Shown here: positions 7,110 through 15,462 of the stretch, in pieces
Numbering within the stretch: position 1 is the first letter of the stretch
How the letters are laid out: every line of letters begins with the position of its first letter
Origin: Candidatus Neomicrothrix sp. UBA4742
Lineage (GTDB): Bacteria; Actinomycetota; Acidimicrobiia; Acidimicrobiales; Acidimicrobilacustridaceae
Assembly: GCA_002403895.1 (NCBI GenBank)
Contig: DHIQ01000071.1
Span: 22,332-37,793, forward strand
Reading direction: 5' to 3'
Length of the DNA stretch: 15,462 bases
Made by a program: the position numbers and the translations under genes
The notes under the pieces: generated by a model
The model's input: the letters and a program-made list of their open reading frames with translations, nothing else
The model's database searches: none
Told to the model about the DNA's origin: nothing

Positions 7110-7957
7110 GCCGCCACCGCCAATCGCCTGCGGAACTGCCGGGTAGCCAGCGCTACGGCCCCCACCGCCAGCACCGCGGCCACGCCCAGGGCTTCAGCCG
7201 CCGATCGGAAGCTGAACCCGTTGATGACGAGGTCTCGGGCACCGTTGATCATCCAGCTGATGGGGTTGTGCTCTGCCATCACCTTGTACCAGCCCGACAT
7301 GAGCTGAGTGGGGAAGAACGCCGAGCTGAGGAACAACAACACGAAGATGAGCGGGAACGTGTTCTGCACCGCCTCCTGCGAGCCCGTCCGCAAAGCGATC
7401 GCGGCCATGAGGCCGCCCATGGCCAGGGCCAGGGTCATGGCCAGCAGCACCAGCACCAGATAGGCACCGATCCCGCCGGCCACCTTGGCCCCGAATACCG
7501 AGAAGATGGTGATGAAGAAGACAGCTTGGACCGCGCCCAAGGCGCAGGCGCCCGCCAGGCGGCCCACCAGGATCGACGAGCGGGCCACCGGCGACACGAC
7601 CAGCCGCTCGAAGAACCCGTTCTCGATGTCCAGGGCCACGTCGGAGCCGGCCACCACGGCGCCGAACATGACGCCTTGGATCATGGTGGCCGGCAACAGG
7701 AACTGACCGAATGACTGGATGCCGGGGTAGGCAGCCTGGAAGACGGGAAGGTTGATCGACTTACCCATGGCCGCGGAGTTGATCCCCGCCAGCATGAGCG
7801 GGAAGAAAAGACCGGGGATCCACTGCACCGGCTGGCGGAACGTACCCACGATCGATCGGCGGGCCATGGCCCGCGTCTGGCTGACCATGATGTGGCGCGC
7901 CGGCAGGTCGGGCGGTGCGCCGCCCTCGGGAACCTCGACGGTGTCGACCAGGCTCAC
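7106..7957 (-). CDS. ABC-2 type permease (first subunit)
   Basis: This 283-residue protein has about six membrane segments (first at about 46-63, a strongly hydrophobic pair at about 143-187, another at about 201-216). The family signature DIENGFFERLVVSPVAR (110-126) and HNPISWMINGARDL (230-243) are characteristic of DrrB-like ABC-2 exporters. The GTG start overlaps the stop of the ABC ATPase gene (GTGA) and its own stop overlaps the start of the second permease, so all three transporter genes are translated in series. Confidence 0.92.
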   Translation of the reverse strand: MSLVDTVEVPEGGAPPDLPARHIMVSQTRAMARRSIVGTFRQPVQWIPGLFFPLMLAGINSAAMGKSINLPVFQAAYPGIQSFGQFLLPATMIQGVMFGAVVAGSDVALDIENGFFERLVVSPVARSSILVGRLAGACALGAVQAVFFITIFSVFGAKVAGGIGAYLVLVLLAMTLALAMGGLMAAIALRTGSQEAVQNTFPLIFVLLFLSSAFFPTQLMSGWYKVMAEHNPISWMINGARDLVINGFSFRSAAEALGVAAVLAVGAVALATRQFRRRLAVAA

Positions 7958-8955
7958 GCCACCGACTCCCCGGCGGCCGAGGGCGCGGCGTCGGGGGCAC
8001 CGTCGCCGGTTTCCGCCCCTTCAAGGCGGCGACCGGTGGCTTCGGCGAACACGTCGTCGAGGCTGGGCTGGGTCAACTCGATGTGCTCGACGGTGGCGCC
8101 GATCTCGTCGAGAGCGCGCACCACTGCCGTCATCTCCGAGGCCCCACCCTTGAGCCCGAGCGCAAGTTCCCCCGGCTTCATGGCCGGGCGCTCGCTCCCG
8201 AACCGGGCGCACAGGGTTTCGCGGGCCAAGTCGAAGTGCTCGGCATCGACCCCGAGGGTGAGCGTCGGGGCACCCACCTCTTCTTTCAGCTTGTCGGGCT
8301 CGCCCTCACGCACGATGCGCCCGGCATCAATGATGGCGATGCGCCCGGCGAGCTGGTCGGCCTCCTCCAGGTACTGGGTGGTGAGGAACACCGTGGTGCC
8401 ATGCTCGGTGTTGAGGTTGCGGACTTCTTCCCACAGGTTGATGCGGCTCATGGGGTCGAGACCGGTGGTGGGCTCGTCGAGGAACAGCACCCTCGGCTCG
8501 TGCACCAGCGACATGGCCAGGTCGAGCCGTCGACGCATCCCACCCGAGTAGGTGCCCACCCGTCGGTCGACCGCCGCGGTGAGACCTACCCGTTCCGCGA
8601 GCTCGCCGCTGCGCCGCCGGGCCTCGGCCGCCGGGATGCCGTGCAACGTGGATTGCAGCTTGAGCAGCTCGTTGCCGGTCATGAGGGGATCGATGGCGGC
8701 GTCCTGCAGGGCGACGCCGATGACCTGGCGCACCTGCTTGGCCTGGGTGGTGACGTCGTAGCCGGCCACCCGGGCCTGGCCCTCCGTGACTTTGAGCAGC
8801 GTGACCAGCATGCGCACCAGGGTCGACTTGCCGGCACCATTGGGCCCGAGGAAGCCAAAGATCTCGCCTTCCTCGACCACCAGGTCGACGCCGTCCACCG
8901 CGGTCAGATCACTGAAGCGGCGGACGAGACCTTCAGCCACGATGGGACTGGTCAC
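7954..8955 (-). CDS. DrrA-type ABC transporter ATP-binding protein
   Basis: This 333-residue ATPase has Walker A GPNGAGKST (37-45), Q-loop Gln84, signature YSGGMRRRLD (136-145), Walker B RVLFLDEPTTGLD (155-167) and a switch region LTTQYLEEAD (191-200). Gln194 stands where most ABC ATPases have the switch histidine; this Gln is usual in DrrA-type daunorubicin/lipid exporters, so it is a family trait and not a defect. Residues after about 220 form the C-terminal extension typical of this subfamily (DUF4162-like). The GTG start overlaps the stop codon of the CoxL-like gene (GTGA), so production of the ATPase is coupled to that of the molybdenum enzyme subunit. Confidence 0.94.
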   Translation of the reverse strand: MTSPIVAEGLVRRFSDLTAVDGVDLVVEEGEIFGFLGPNGAGKSTLVRMLVTLLKVTEGQARVAGYDVTTQAKQVRQVIGVALQDAAIDPLMTGNELLKLQSTLHGIPAAEARRRSGELAERVGLTAAVDRRVGTYSGGMRRRLDLAMSLVHEPRVLFLDEPTTGLDPMSRINLWEEVRNLNTEHGTTVFLTTQYLEEADQLAGRIAIIDAGRIVREGEPDKLKEEVGAPTLTLGVDAEHFDLARETLCARFGSERPAMKPGELALGLKGGASEMTAVVRALDEIGATVEHIELTQPSLDDVFAEATGRRLEGAETGDGAPDAAPSAAGESVA

Positions 8956-11279
8956 GAGTCGCTGCTCCCCTCAGTTGTTTCGTTGCCGGCGGCGGCGATG
9001 GCCCGCCACACCCGCTCCGCGGTGGCCGGCATGTCGACGTGGCGGATCCCGAAGGGCGACAGGGCGTCGACCACCGCGCTCTGGACGGCCGGCGTCGAAC
9101 CGATGGTGCCCGATTCGCCGATGCCCTTGGCTCCCAAGGGATTGACGGTCGTCGGCGTCTCCATGGTGACGAGGTCGAACGACGGCAGCTCGGCCGCCGA
9201 GATCATGGCGTAGTCGGCGAGGTTGGACGTGACCGGGTTGCCGTCGTCGTCGTAGCGAACCTCCTCCAAGAGTGCCTGGGCCACACCTTGGGCGATCCCG
9301 CCGTGGCGTTGGCCTTCCACCAGCAGGGGGTTCACCAGCCGCCCAGCGTCGTCGCAAGTCACGATTTGGCGCAGGCGGACCTGGCCGGTCTCGGTATCGA
9401 CTTCGACCACGGCCACGTGGGCCCCGAACGGGTAGGTGGGTGAGGTGGTGGTGAACGTGGAAGTCTCGACCAGGCCTGTGACCGCTGGCCCCAGCGGATC
9501 GGCCAGCGCCGACGCGGCCGCCACCTCGGCCCAGGTGCGGGTCACCGCCGGCGTGCCGGCGACGTGGAACTGGCCGGACGCGAGGTCGAGCACCACATCG
9601 TCGGGGTCGGCCTCCAGTAGATCCGCGGCCACGTGGCGGGCCCGCTCCACCAGCGCCTCGGTGGCGGTGTGCACCGCCGCCCCACCCACCTGCAGCGAGC
9701 GGGAGCCATAGGTGCCCGTGCCCTCGGCCACCAGGTCGGTGTCGCCGGCTACCACGTCGATGTCGGCCATGGGGATTCCGGTGAGATCGCTGGCGATCAT
9801 GGCCCATGACGTGCGGTGGCCCTGACCGTGGCTGGAGGAGCCGGTGAACACCGTGGCCCGCCCGTCGTCGCCGACGTGCACCTTGGCGAACTCAGTCTCT
9901 CCCGGCGACGGTCCGGCGGTCACCTCGACATAGGTCGACACGCCGATGCCCAACTGCACGACGTCGCCCGACCGGCGCCGCTCGTCCTGCTCGGTCCGCA
10001 ACGCGACGTAGTCCGCCGCCTCCAGCGCTCGGTCGAGGGCGCCCTCATAGTCGCCGCAGTCATACGTGGCGTCCGTCTTGGTGGTGTAGGGGAAGGCGTC
10101 GGCGCTGATGAGGTTGCGGCGCCGGACCTCCGCCGGATCCATGCCGATCTCGGCCGCGAACAGGTCCATGGCCCGTTCGATGGCGGCGCTAGCCTCGGGC
10201 CGCCCGGCACCGCGGTAGGCCTCGACCACGGTGGTGTTGGTGGCCACCGACTTCACGTTGCACTCGACTCGCTCGATGGCGTAGGTGCCCTGCGCCATGG
10301 CCCGGGTCAGGAACACGAGGATGGCGCCCATGCTCGGGTAGGCGCCCGCGTCCTGCAGCACGGTCAGCCGGTAGGCCTCGACCGTCCCGTCACGACGGCC
10401 ACCGACCTCGATGAGGTTGGCCTGGCCCCGGCCGTGGGGCATCGAGACCATGTTCTCGCTGCGGGTCTCGACCCAGGTGATTGCTCGACCCAGGCGACGG
10501 GCCAGCCACGGCAACAAGAGCTCGTCGGGGGCCGGGTCGATCTTGGCGCCGAACCCGCCGCCGACATCGGGAGCGATGACGTGCACCTGGCCCGGTTCCA
10601 ACCCGTAGTGGGTGACCAGATGCCCCTTGACGCCGTGGGGAGCCTGGGAGCTGATCCAATAGACGAGCCGGCCTCCATCCCACACCGCGGCGACGCCACG
10701 CGGCTCCATGGGGCACGGCGCCAACCGCTGGTTCACGACCTTCTGGGTGACGGTCACCTCGCACCCGGCGAAGAGCTCGTCGCCGCTGTGGCCGAACGGG
10801 ATCTCCAGGGCGGTGTTGGAGCCGTGCCCGGGGAACAGCAGGATCTCGTCGGTGGCGGCGCTTTCGACGTTGACGACGGCGGTCAGCGGCTCGTAGTCGA
10901 TGAACACCAGCTCCGCCGCGTCCTCGCCCTGCGCCGGCGTCTCGGTCACGATGACCACGATGGGCTCGCCCACGAAACGCACCGTGTCGCCGGCCAGCCA
11001 GGGGCGCATCATGGCGTCGGGCAACATGCCGGGGATGCGTACCCCGACGGGGCCCAGGTCGATGTCGGCTCCGGTGAAGACGCCGAGGACCCCGGGGGCG
11101 GCCGCCGCCTCGGTGGTGTCGACCTCCAGGATGCGGGCATGGGCCACGGTGGAGCGCACGAACGTGACGGTGGCGGCATCGGCCAGGCGCGGGTCGGCCA
11201 CGTCGGCCAGATAGGTGCCCCCGACGGTGAGGAAGACCGGATCCTCGACCCGTCGAACCCTTGTGCCCATGACGCTCAT
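8952..11279 (-). CDS. Form II CoxL-like molybdenum hydroxylase large subunit
   Basis: This 775-residue protein belongs to the xanthine dehydrogenase/CO dehydrogenase large-subunit family. It shows the molybdopterin-binding loop GGGFGAK (240-246), the active-site loop AYRGAGR (354-360), a GQGH cofactor motif (485-488) and the catalytic glutamate Glu722 in GIGESG (719-724). The form I CO dehydrogenase motif (AYXCSFR) is absent, so it lacks the cysteine that holds copper and should not be called a CO dehydrogenase. The true substrate is unknown. The full-length frame opens at 11336, but the ATG at 11279 (MSVMGTRVRRVEDP) matches the family N-terminus and has GGGGG 11 bases upstream. The iron-sulfur (CoxS) and FAD (CoxM) subunits are not in this window. 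The ATPase of an ABC exporter follows with a GTGA overlap. Confidence 0.93.
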   Translation of the reverse strand: MSVMGTRVRRVEDPVFLTVGGTYLADVADPRLADAATVTFVRSTVAHARILEVDTTEAAAAPGVLGVFTGADIDLGPVGVRIPGMLPDAMMRPWLAGDTVRFVGEPIVVIVTETPAQGEDAAELVFIDYEPLTAVVNVESAATDEILLFPGHGSNTALEIPFGHSGDELFAGCEVTVTQKVVNQRLAPCPMEPRGVAAVWDGGRLVYWISSQAPHGVKGHLVTHYGLEPGQVHVIAPDVGGGFGAKIDPAPDELLLPWLARRLGRAITWVETRSENMVSMPHGRGQANLIEVGGRRDGTVEAYRLTVLQDAGAYPSMGAILVFLTRAMAQGTYAIERVECNVKSVATNTTVVEAYRGAGRPEASAAIERAMDLFAAEIGMDPAEVRRRNLISADAFPYTTKTDATYDCGDYEGALDRALEAADYVALRTEQDERRRSGDVVQLGIGVSTYVEVTAGPSPGETEFAKVHVGDDGRATVFTGSSSHGQGHRTSWAMIASDLTGIPMADIDVVAGDTDLVAEGTGTYGSRSLQVGGAAVHTATEALVERARHVAADLLEADPDDVVLDLASGQFHVAGTPAVTRTWAEVAAASALADPLGPAVTGLVETSTFTTTSPTYPFGAHVAVVEVDTETGQVRLRQIVTCDDAGRLVNPLLVEGQRHGGIAQGVAQALLEEVRYDDDGNPVTSNLADYAMISAAELPSFDLVTMETPTTVNPLGAKGIGESGTIGSTPAVQSAVVDALSPFGIRHVDMPATAERVWRAIAAAGNETTEGSSDS

Positions 11280-11334
11280 ATCGATCTCGTCCCCCTGTGC
11301 TGGCCCCCTCGATTCCCGGGCGCGACGTTCGGGC

Positions 11335-11340
11335 ACCCTA
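11335..11340 (-). promoter_or_regulatory. Possible -10 element for the CoxL-like gene
   Basis: The minus strand reads TAGGGT here, which fits the actinobacterial -10 form TANNNT. It would start transcription about 50 bases before the ATG at 11279. The matching -35 region is GC-rich and unconvincing, so this is a weak call. Confidence 0.25.
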
Positions 11341-11370
11341 CCGCCACCCAGCGGCTCCCCAGTCGGACGG

Positions 11371-11490
11371 ATGACCGGCGTGGCCTTCTTCGATGGGGCG
11401 CGGATGTACCTCGTGATCGCCGCCGGTCCCTACGCCTCGGCCCAGTCCCAAGCCCAGCGGTTCGTGAACTCGTTCCACCTGAACCGCTGA
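11371..11490 (+). pseudogene. Possible 3' remnant of a lost gene (39 codons)
   Basis: A short frame from ATG 11371 to TGA 11490 encodes residues such as GVAFFDGARMYLVIAAGP and AQRFVNSFHLNR. The pattern 'gene tail with a hydrophobic strand around xYLVxAAGP followed by RFxxSFxL' resembles the C-terminal end of actinobacterial membrane-linked or lipoprotein domains, where a final beta strand and helix precede the stop. There is no ribosome binding site worth the name before the ATG, and no family-like sequence upstream of it, although the frame stays open into the opposite strand of the CoxL-like gene. A hairpin lies 14 bases after the stop, as expected for an authentic gene end. The alternative is a genuine 39-residue peptide or chance coding likeness. 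Confidence 0.4.
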
Positions 11491-11503
11491 GCCGACCTCG
11501 ATC

Positions 11504-11533
11504 GAGAACCCGGCGGCGGCCGGCGTGGGTCTC
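11504..11533 (+). terminator. Hairpin downstream of the gene remnant
   Basis: GAGAACCC (11504-11511) pairs with GGGTCTC (11527-11533), one adenine being bulged, around a GC-rich loop that can itself fold. No U-run follows, which is common for hairpins at gene ends in high-GC actinobacteria. Its place just after the stop at 11490 supports the idea of a former gene end. Confidence 0.4.
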
Positions 11534-11590
11534 CCGGCTCGATCAGGTAGGTCGACCGAACCTTCCTGCCCTTGGCGCGGCCCATTTTCC

Positions 11591-11596
11591 TTGACT
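11591..11596 (+). promoter_or_regulatory. Possible -35 element (TTGACT) for the zinc-ribbon gene
   Basis: TTGACT is a good -35 match and sits 90 bases before the GTG at 11686. No TANNNT -10 occurs at the ideal 16-18 base spacing, so promoter assignment is weak. Confidence 0.25.
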
Positions 11597-11637
11597 GGCG
11601 GCCAGGATGGTCGATGGTTGTACTCGGAAGGGGGGAG

Positions 11638-11661
11638 TAGTGGACCACGTAGTGGAACACG
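11638..11661 (+). repeat. Tandem 12-base repeat with interleaved dyads
   Basis: TAGTGGACCACG (11638-11649) is followed directly by TAGTGGAACACG (11650-11661), identical in 10 of 12 bases. The first unit contains GTGGACCAC, and the pair also forms CCACGTAGTGG, so direct and inverted repeats interlock. It lies 24 bases before the zinc-ribbon start and could be a two-site operator, though the small size means chance is possible. Confidence 0.4.
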
Positions 11662-11685
11662 CTGGAACCGATCGAAGGAGCCCCC

Positions 11686-12093
11686 GTGGCGCATGACCCC
11701 ATCTGTCCAGACTGCAGCACAGAGGTGCGGCCGTCGTGGGACTGGTGCATGGCCTGTGGCTTCGATCCGGCCGGCCTGAAGCCGATTGGCTGGAAACCCG
11801 GCACGCCCACTCCCGTCAGCAGCGCCACCGTGGCCCCCGACGCCGCCGCCCGGGGCGCCACCGCCACCCTCGTGCGCGAAGCCAAGCCCCAGGAGATGGA
11901 GGACCCCGACTGGGTCCAGACCCCCGCCCGGGGCCGGCTCAGCTATCTGGGCATGGCCGCGCTCTTGGCCGTCATCCTGGCCGCGATCGCCGGCATTGTC
12001 GTCGTCATGATCATGGTGCTGCACCACCCGGTGGGCACCACCTCGGCCGATGCCCTGGGGGCACGACCGGCCGCCCTCACCACGCCGGCCTGA
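11686..12093 (+). CDS. Zinc-ribbon protein with one membrane helix
   Basis: This 135-residue protein begins with a zinc-ribbon of two CxxC knuckles: Cys7/Cys10 (CPDC) and Cys21/Cys24 (CMAC). A Pro/Ala-rich linker (about 30-85) follows, then one membrane helix (about 87-112) and a short extracytoplasmic tail. The GTG start at 11686 is well supported by AAGGAG five bases upstream. No specific function is known; similar small membrane proteins are scattered among actinobacteria and often carry an extra C-terminal domain outside the membrane, which is missing here. The gene runs convergently into the FtsB-like gene with a 42-base gap. Confidence 0.82.
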   Translation: MAHDPICPDCSTEVRPSWDWCMACGFDPAGLKPIGWKPGTPTPVSSATVAPDAAARGATATLVREAKPQEMEDPDWVQTPARGRLSYLGMAALLAVILAAIAGIVVVMIMVLHHPVGTTSADALGARPAALTTPA

Positions 12094-12100
12094 TCCGCTC

Positions 12101-12123
12101 CGGTTCCGCGGCGGGCTGAACCG
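12101..12123. terminator. Possible bidirectional terminator between convergent genes
   Basis: CGGTTC (12101-12106) and GAACCG (12118-12123) form a perfect six-base stem with an 11-base loop, in the 42-base gap between two convergent stops. It lacks a U-run on either strand, so it is a modest candidate. Confidence 0.35.
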
Positions 12124-12135
12124 CTTCTGCCGGCG

Positions 12136-13883
<1,748 letters not shown>

Positions 13884-13899
13884 TCAGAAACGGGGAAGG

Positions 13900-14259
13900 T
13901 CAGGGGCGCGCGGGCTGCTGGTGTAGCTCGACGGTGTTGCCAGCCGGGTCGTGGAGGAACGCCTGGAGGTTGTTCCCCACCGGCCCCGGGTCGCTCACCG
14001 TCACCCCCGAGGCTCGCAGCTCGGCCACGGTGGCCGCCAGATCGTCGACCAGGATGGCGAAATGCTGGCCTTGGTCGGCCGGGGGCTTGGCCTCGATGAG
14101 ATGGACCTGCTGGCCGCCCACGTCCAGCCAGGCACCGCCGAACCCGAACGCGGGCCGGTCATCTCGCACGGTCAGGCCGAGGGAGCCGACGTAGAACGCC
14201 AGCGCCGCCTCAACGTCATCGACGTTGATCGAGACGTGGTGGACGGCGAGCGGTTCCAT
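13900..14259 (-). CDS. VOC (glyoxalase-fold) family protein
   Basis: This 119-residue protein is a single vicinal-oxygen-chelate unit of two beta-alpha-beta-beta-beta modules. Probable metal ligands are His7 or His8 (VHHVSINVDD), His53 (QVHLIE), His66 (QHFAILVDD) and Glu111 (GNTVELHQ). VOC members include glyoxalase I, methylmalonyl-CoA epimerase-like enzymes and dioxygenases; the length fits the short uncharacterised glyoxalase-like group and no specific reaction can be named. The ATG at 14259 follows the thiolase stop by 23 bases, so co-transcription is likely. A G-run directly abuts the start, a weak binding site. Confidence 0.88.
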   Translation of the reverse strand: MEPLAVHHVSINVDDVEAALAFYVGSLGLTVRDDRPAFGFGGAWLDVGGQQVHLIEAKPPADQGQHFAILVDDLAATVAELRASGVTVSDPGPVGNNLQAFLHDPAGNTVELHQQPARP

Positions 14260-14270
14260 CCCCCCAGTCT

Positions 14271-14280
14271 GTCAGCTGAC
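14271..14280. repeat. Perfect 10-base palindrome between thiolase and VOC genes
   Basis: GTCAGCTGAC is a perfect palindrome in the 23-base gap between the thiolase stop and the VOC start. It is short and may be chance, but it could also be a protein-binding site or weak hairpin. Confidence 0.25.
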
Positions 14281-14282
14281 CG

Positions 14283-15462
14283 TTAGCTCAGCTCGGTACC
14301 GAGGATGCTGACGAACGAGACCATCTCGCCCGGGTAGCCCCCCAGATTGTGCACCAGGCCGAGGTGACGACCAAACGGCCCGTCCACCGTGTCGATGCGG
14401 CGGTCCTCGGGGGCCTCGCCGCGGAGCTGGAGCCAGTTCTCGAAGTGCATGCGCAGGCCCGATGCTCCGACCGGATGGCCGAAGCTCTTCAGCCCGCCGT
14501 CGGGGTTGACCGGCAGCTCACCATGGAGGTTGAACACTCCGGCCTCCTCGTCCTTCCAGGCCTGGCCCCGATCGGAGAACCCGAGGTCTTCCATCAACAC
14601 CAGTTCGGTCGGGGTGAAGCAGTCGTGCACCTCGGCCATGGCCAGCTCGCGCCGGGGGTCGGTGATGCCGGCCTGGGCGTAAGCGTCGGCTGCGGTGGCC
14701 GCCACCTCGGGGAAGGTCGTGTAGTCATACGACGGATCGATGGTGCCCGACCCGTTGCCGGCCACGAACGACAGCGCCTTGATGTAGAGCGGCTTGCCGG
14801 TGTAGCGGTGGGCGTCGGTGGCCCGCACCACGATGGCGGCCGCCGACCCGTCGGCCACCCCGGCGCAGTCGAACACGCCCAGGCGACCGGCCACCACCGG
14901 CGCGTTGCAGATGGCGTCGATGTCCATCTCCCGGCGAAACTGAGCTCGGGGGTTGCGGGCGCCGTTGTAGTGGTTCTTGGCGGCGATGCCGGCCAGGACT
15001 CGCTTGAGCACGTCCTCGTCCACGCCGTAGCGCTGGGCGTAGGCCGGCACCACCAGGCTGAACATGGCTGCCGCGGTGAGGCTGCGGCCGGTCCCGTCGT
15101 TGGGGATGGGGAACGCGTTGAGCCCCTGGTAGCCACTGTCCTTGACCTTCTCCACGCCGACGGCCATGGCCACGTCGTAGGCGCCCGACGCCACCGCGTA
15201 GGCGGCCTGGCGCAGGGCCTCGGAACCCGACGCGCAGTAGTTCTCCACCCGGGTGACCGGCTTGTTCTCGAGCTTGAGCGGGGCGGCCAGGGTGATGCCG
15301 CTCATGCCCGACTGGGCCGTGCCCAACCAGAAGGCGTCGACGGCGTGCTTGTCCATCCCCGCCGAGCCGAGGGCCTCGGTCACCGCGTCGATCATGAGAT
15401 CGTCGGCGCTCTTGTCCCAGTGCTCGCGAAACGGGGTGCAGCCCATCCCCACGATGGCGACC
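14283..15462 (-). CDS. Thiolase family protein, SCP-x type (cut by right edge)
   Basis: About 393 codons are seen; the frame (VAIVGMGCTPFREHW at the visible N-terminus) runs off the right end, so only the first few residues are missing. The catalytic cysteine lies in ENYCASGSEAL (codon at 15234-15236), with a conserved His in VHDCFTPTELVLMEDLGF and another in FGHPVGASG. The segment KNHYNGARNPRAQF is characteristic of SCP-x-type thiolases. The C-terminal end has HNLGG where classical thiolases have a second catalytic cysteine, as usual in this subgroup. These enzymes cleave or make the acyl-CoA bond in fatty-acid, sterol or related degradation; often they pair with a DUF35 OB-fold protein, which is not in view. 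The stop is TAA, followed by the VOC gene. Confidence 0.93.
   Translation of the reverse strand, partial: VAIVGMGCTPFREHWDKSADDLMIDAVTEALGSAGMDKHAVDAFWLGTAQSGMSGITLAAPLKLENKPVTRVENYCASGSEALRQAAYAVASGAYDVAMAVGVEKVKDSGYQGLNAFPIPNDGTGRSLTAAAMFSLVVPAYAQRYGVDEDVLKRVLAGIAAKNHYNGARNPRAQFRREMDIDAICNAPVVAGRLGVFDCAGVADGSAAAIVVRATDAHRYTGKPLYIKALSFVAGNGSGTIDPSYDYTTFPEVAATAADAYAQAGITDPRRELAMAEVHDCFTPTELVLMEDLGFSDRGQAWKDEEAGVFNLHGELPVNPDGGLKSFGHPVGASGLRMHFENWLQLRGEAPEDRRIDTVDGPFGRHLGLVHNLGGYPGEMVSFVSILGTELS

Noticed and set aside
7954..8955. Loss of the switch histidine in the ABC ATPase
   Set aside because: Gln in LTTQYLEEAD is normal in DrrA-type ATPases, so it is not evidence of an inactive enzyme.
11280..11336. 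Upstream start at 11336 for the CoxL-like gene
   Set aside because: It adds 19 non-conserved residues (many Arg/Glu) before the family-like MSVMGTRVRRVEDP, and the ATG at 11279 has a G-rich ribosome binding site.
9816..11594. A 592-codon plus-strand open frame
   Set aside because: It is antisense to the CoxL-like gene and has no family features; its composition (many His, Gly, Asp, Arg) is that of a shadow frame. Only its downstream neighbour in another frame at 11371-11490 looks protein-like.
11338..12027. Minus-strand open frames of 229 and 151 codons
   Set aside because: They run opposite the zinc-ribbon gene and spacer, contain no known motif and no ribosome binding site; the plus-strand gene has both.

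Overview
The window looks like chromosomal DNA from a very high-GC actinobacterium. The evidence is heavy G/C at third codon positions, many GTG starts, four-base stop/start overlaps between genes, and the enolase-ftsB/divIC pairing typical of Actinomycetota. Something near the Acidimicrobiia is my best guess, but that placement is an inference from gene style, not a database match. There are no tRNA or rRNA genes, CRISPR arrays, insertion sequences or phage genes.

The right end (about 12136-15462, minus strand) is housekeeping and lipid metabolism. It holds a thiolase cut by the window edge, a small VOC/glyoxalase-fold protein, enolase, and an FtsB/DivIC-like septum protein that overlaps the enolase stop codon. 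Convergent to these lies a small zinc-ribbon membrane protein (11686-12093, plus strand). Before it is a spacer (11280-11685) that carries a 39-residue open frame resembling the tail of a lost gene, a hairpin just after it, and a tandem 12-base repeat.

The centre and left (11279 down to about 1442, minus strand) is a molybdenum-hydroxylase region. It begins with a form II CoxL-type large subunit (AYRGAGR motif) that has no CoxS or CoxM partner in the window. This gene is joined by successive four-base overlaps to a DrrA-type ABC ATPase and two different ABC-2 permeases. After a 107-base gap come a YceI-like membrane-anchored protein and a pirin, each with its own leader. Next is a cofactor-insertion and maturation block: MoxR/CoxD AAA+ ATPase, CoxE VWA protein, XdhC N-terminal-domain protein, and a second XdhC-type protein with the Rossmann domain. 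A membrane-anchored SH3-like protein follows.

At the far left a convergent plus-strand gene of unknown function (393-845) separates this run from a MobA/MocA-like nucleotidyltransferase cut by the left edge. That enzyme would be expected to make the cytidylated molybdopterin cofactor used by CoxL-type enzymes.

The likely joint role is production and activation of a molybdenum hydroxylase of unknown substrate, tied at the translational level to an exporter. The link between an orphan CoxL-like subunit and a two-permease ABC exporter is the most unusual feature of the window.
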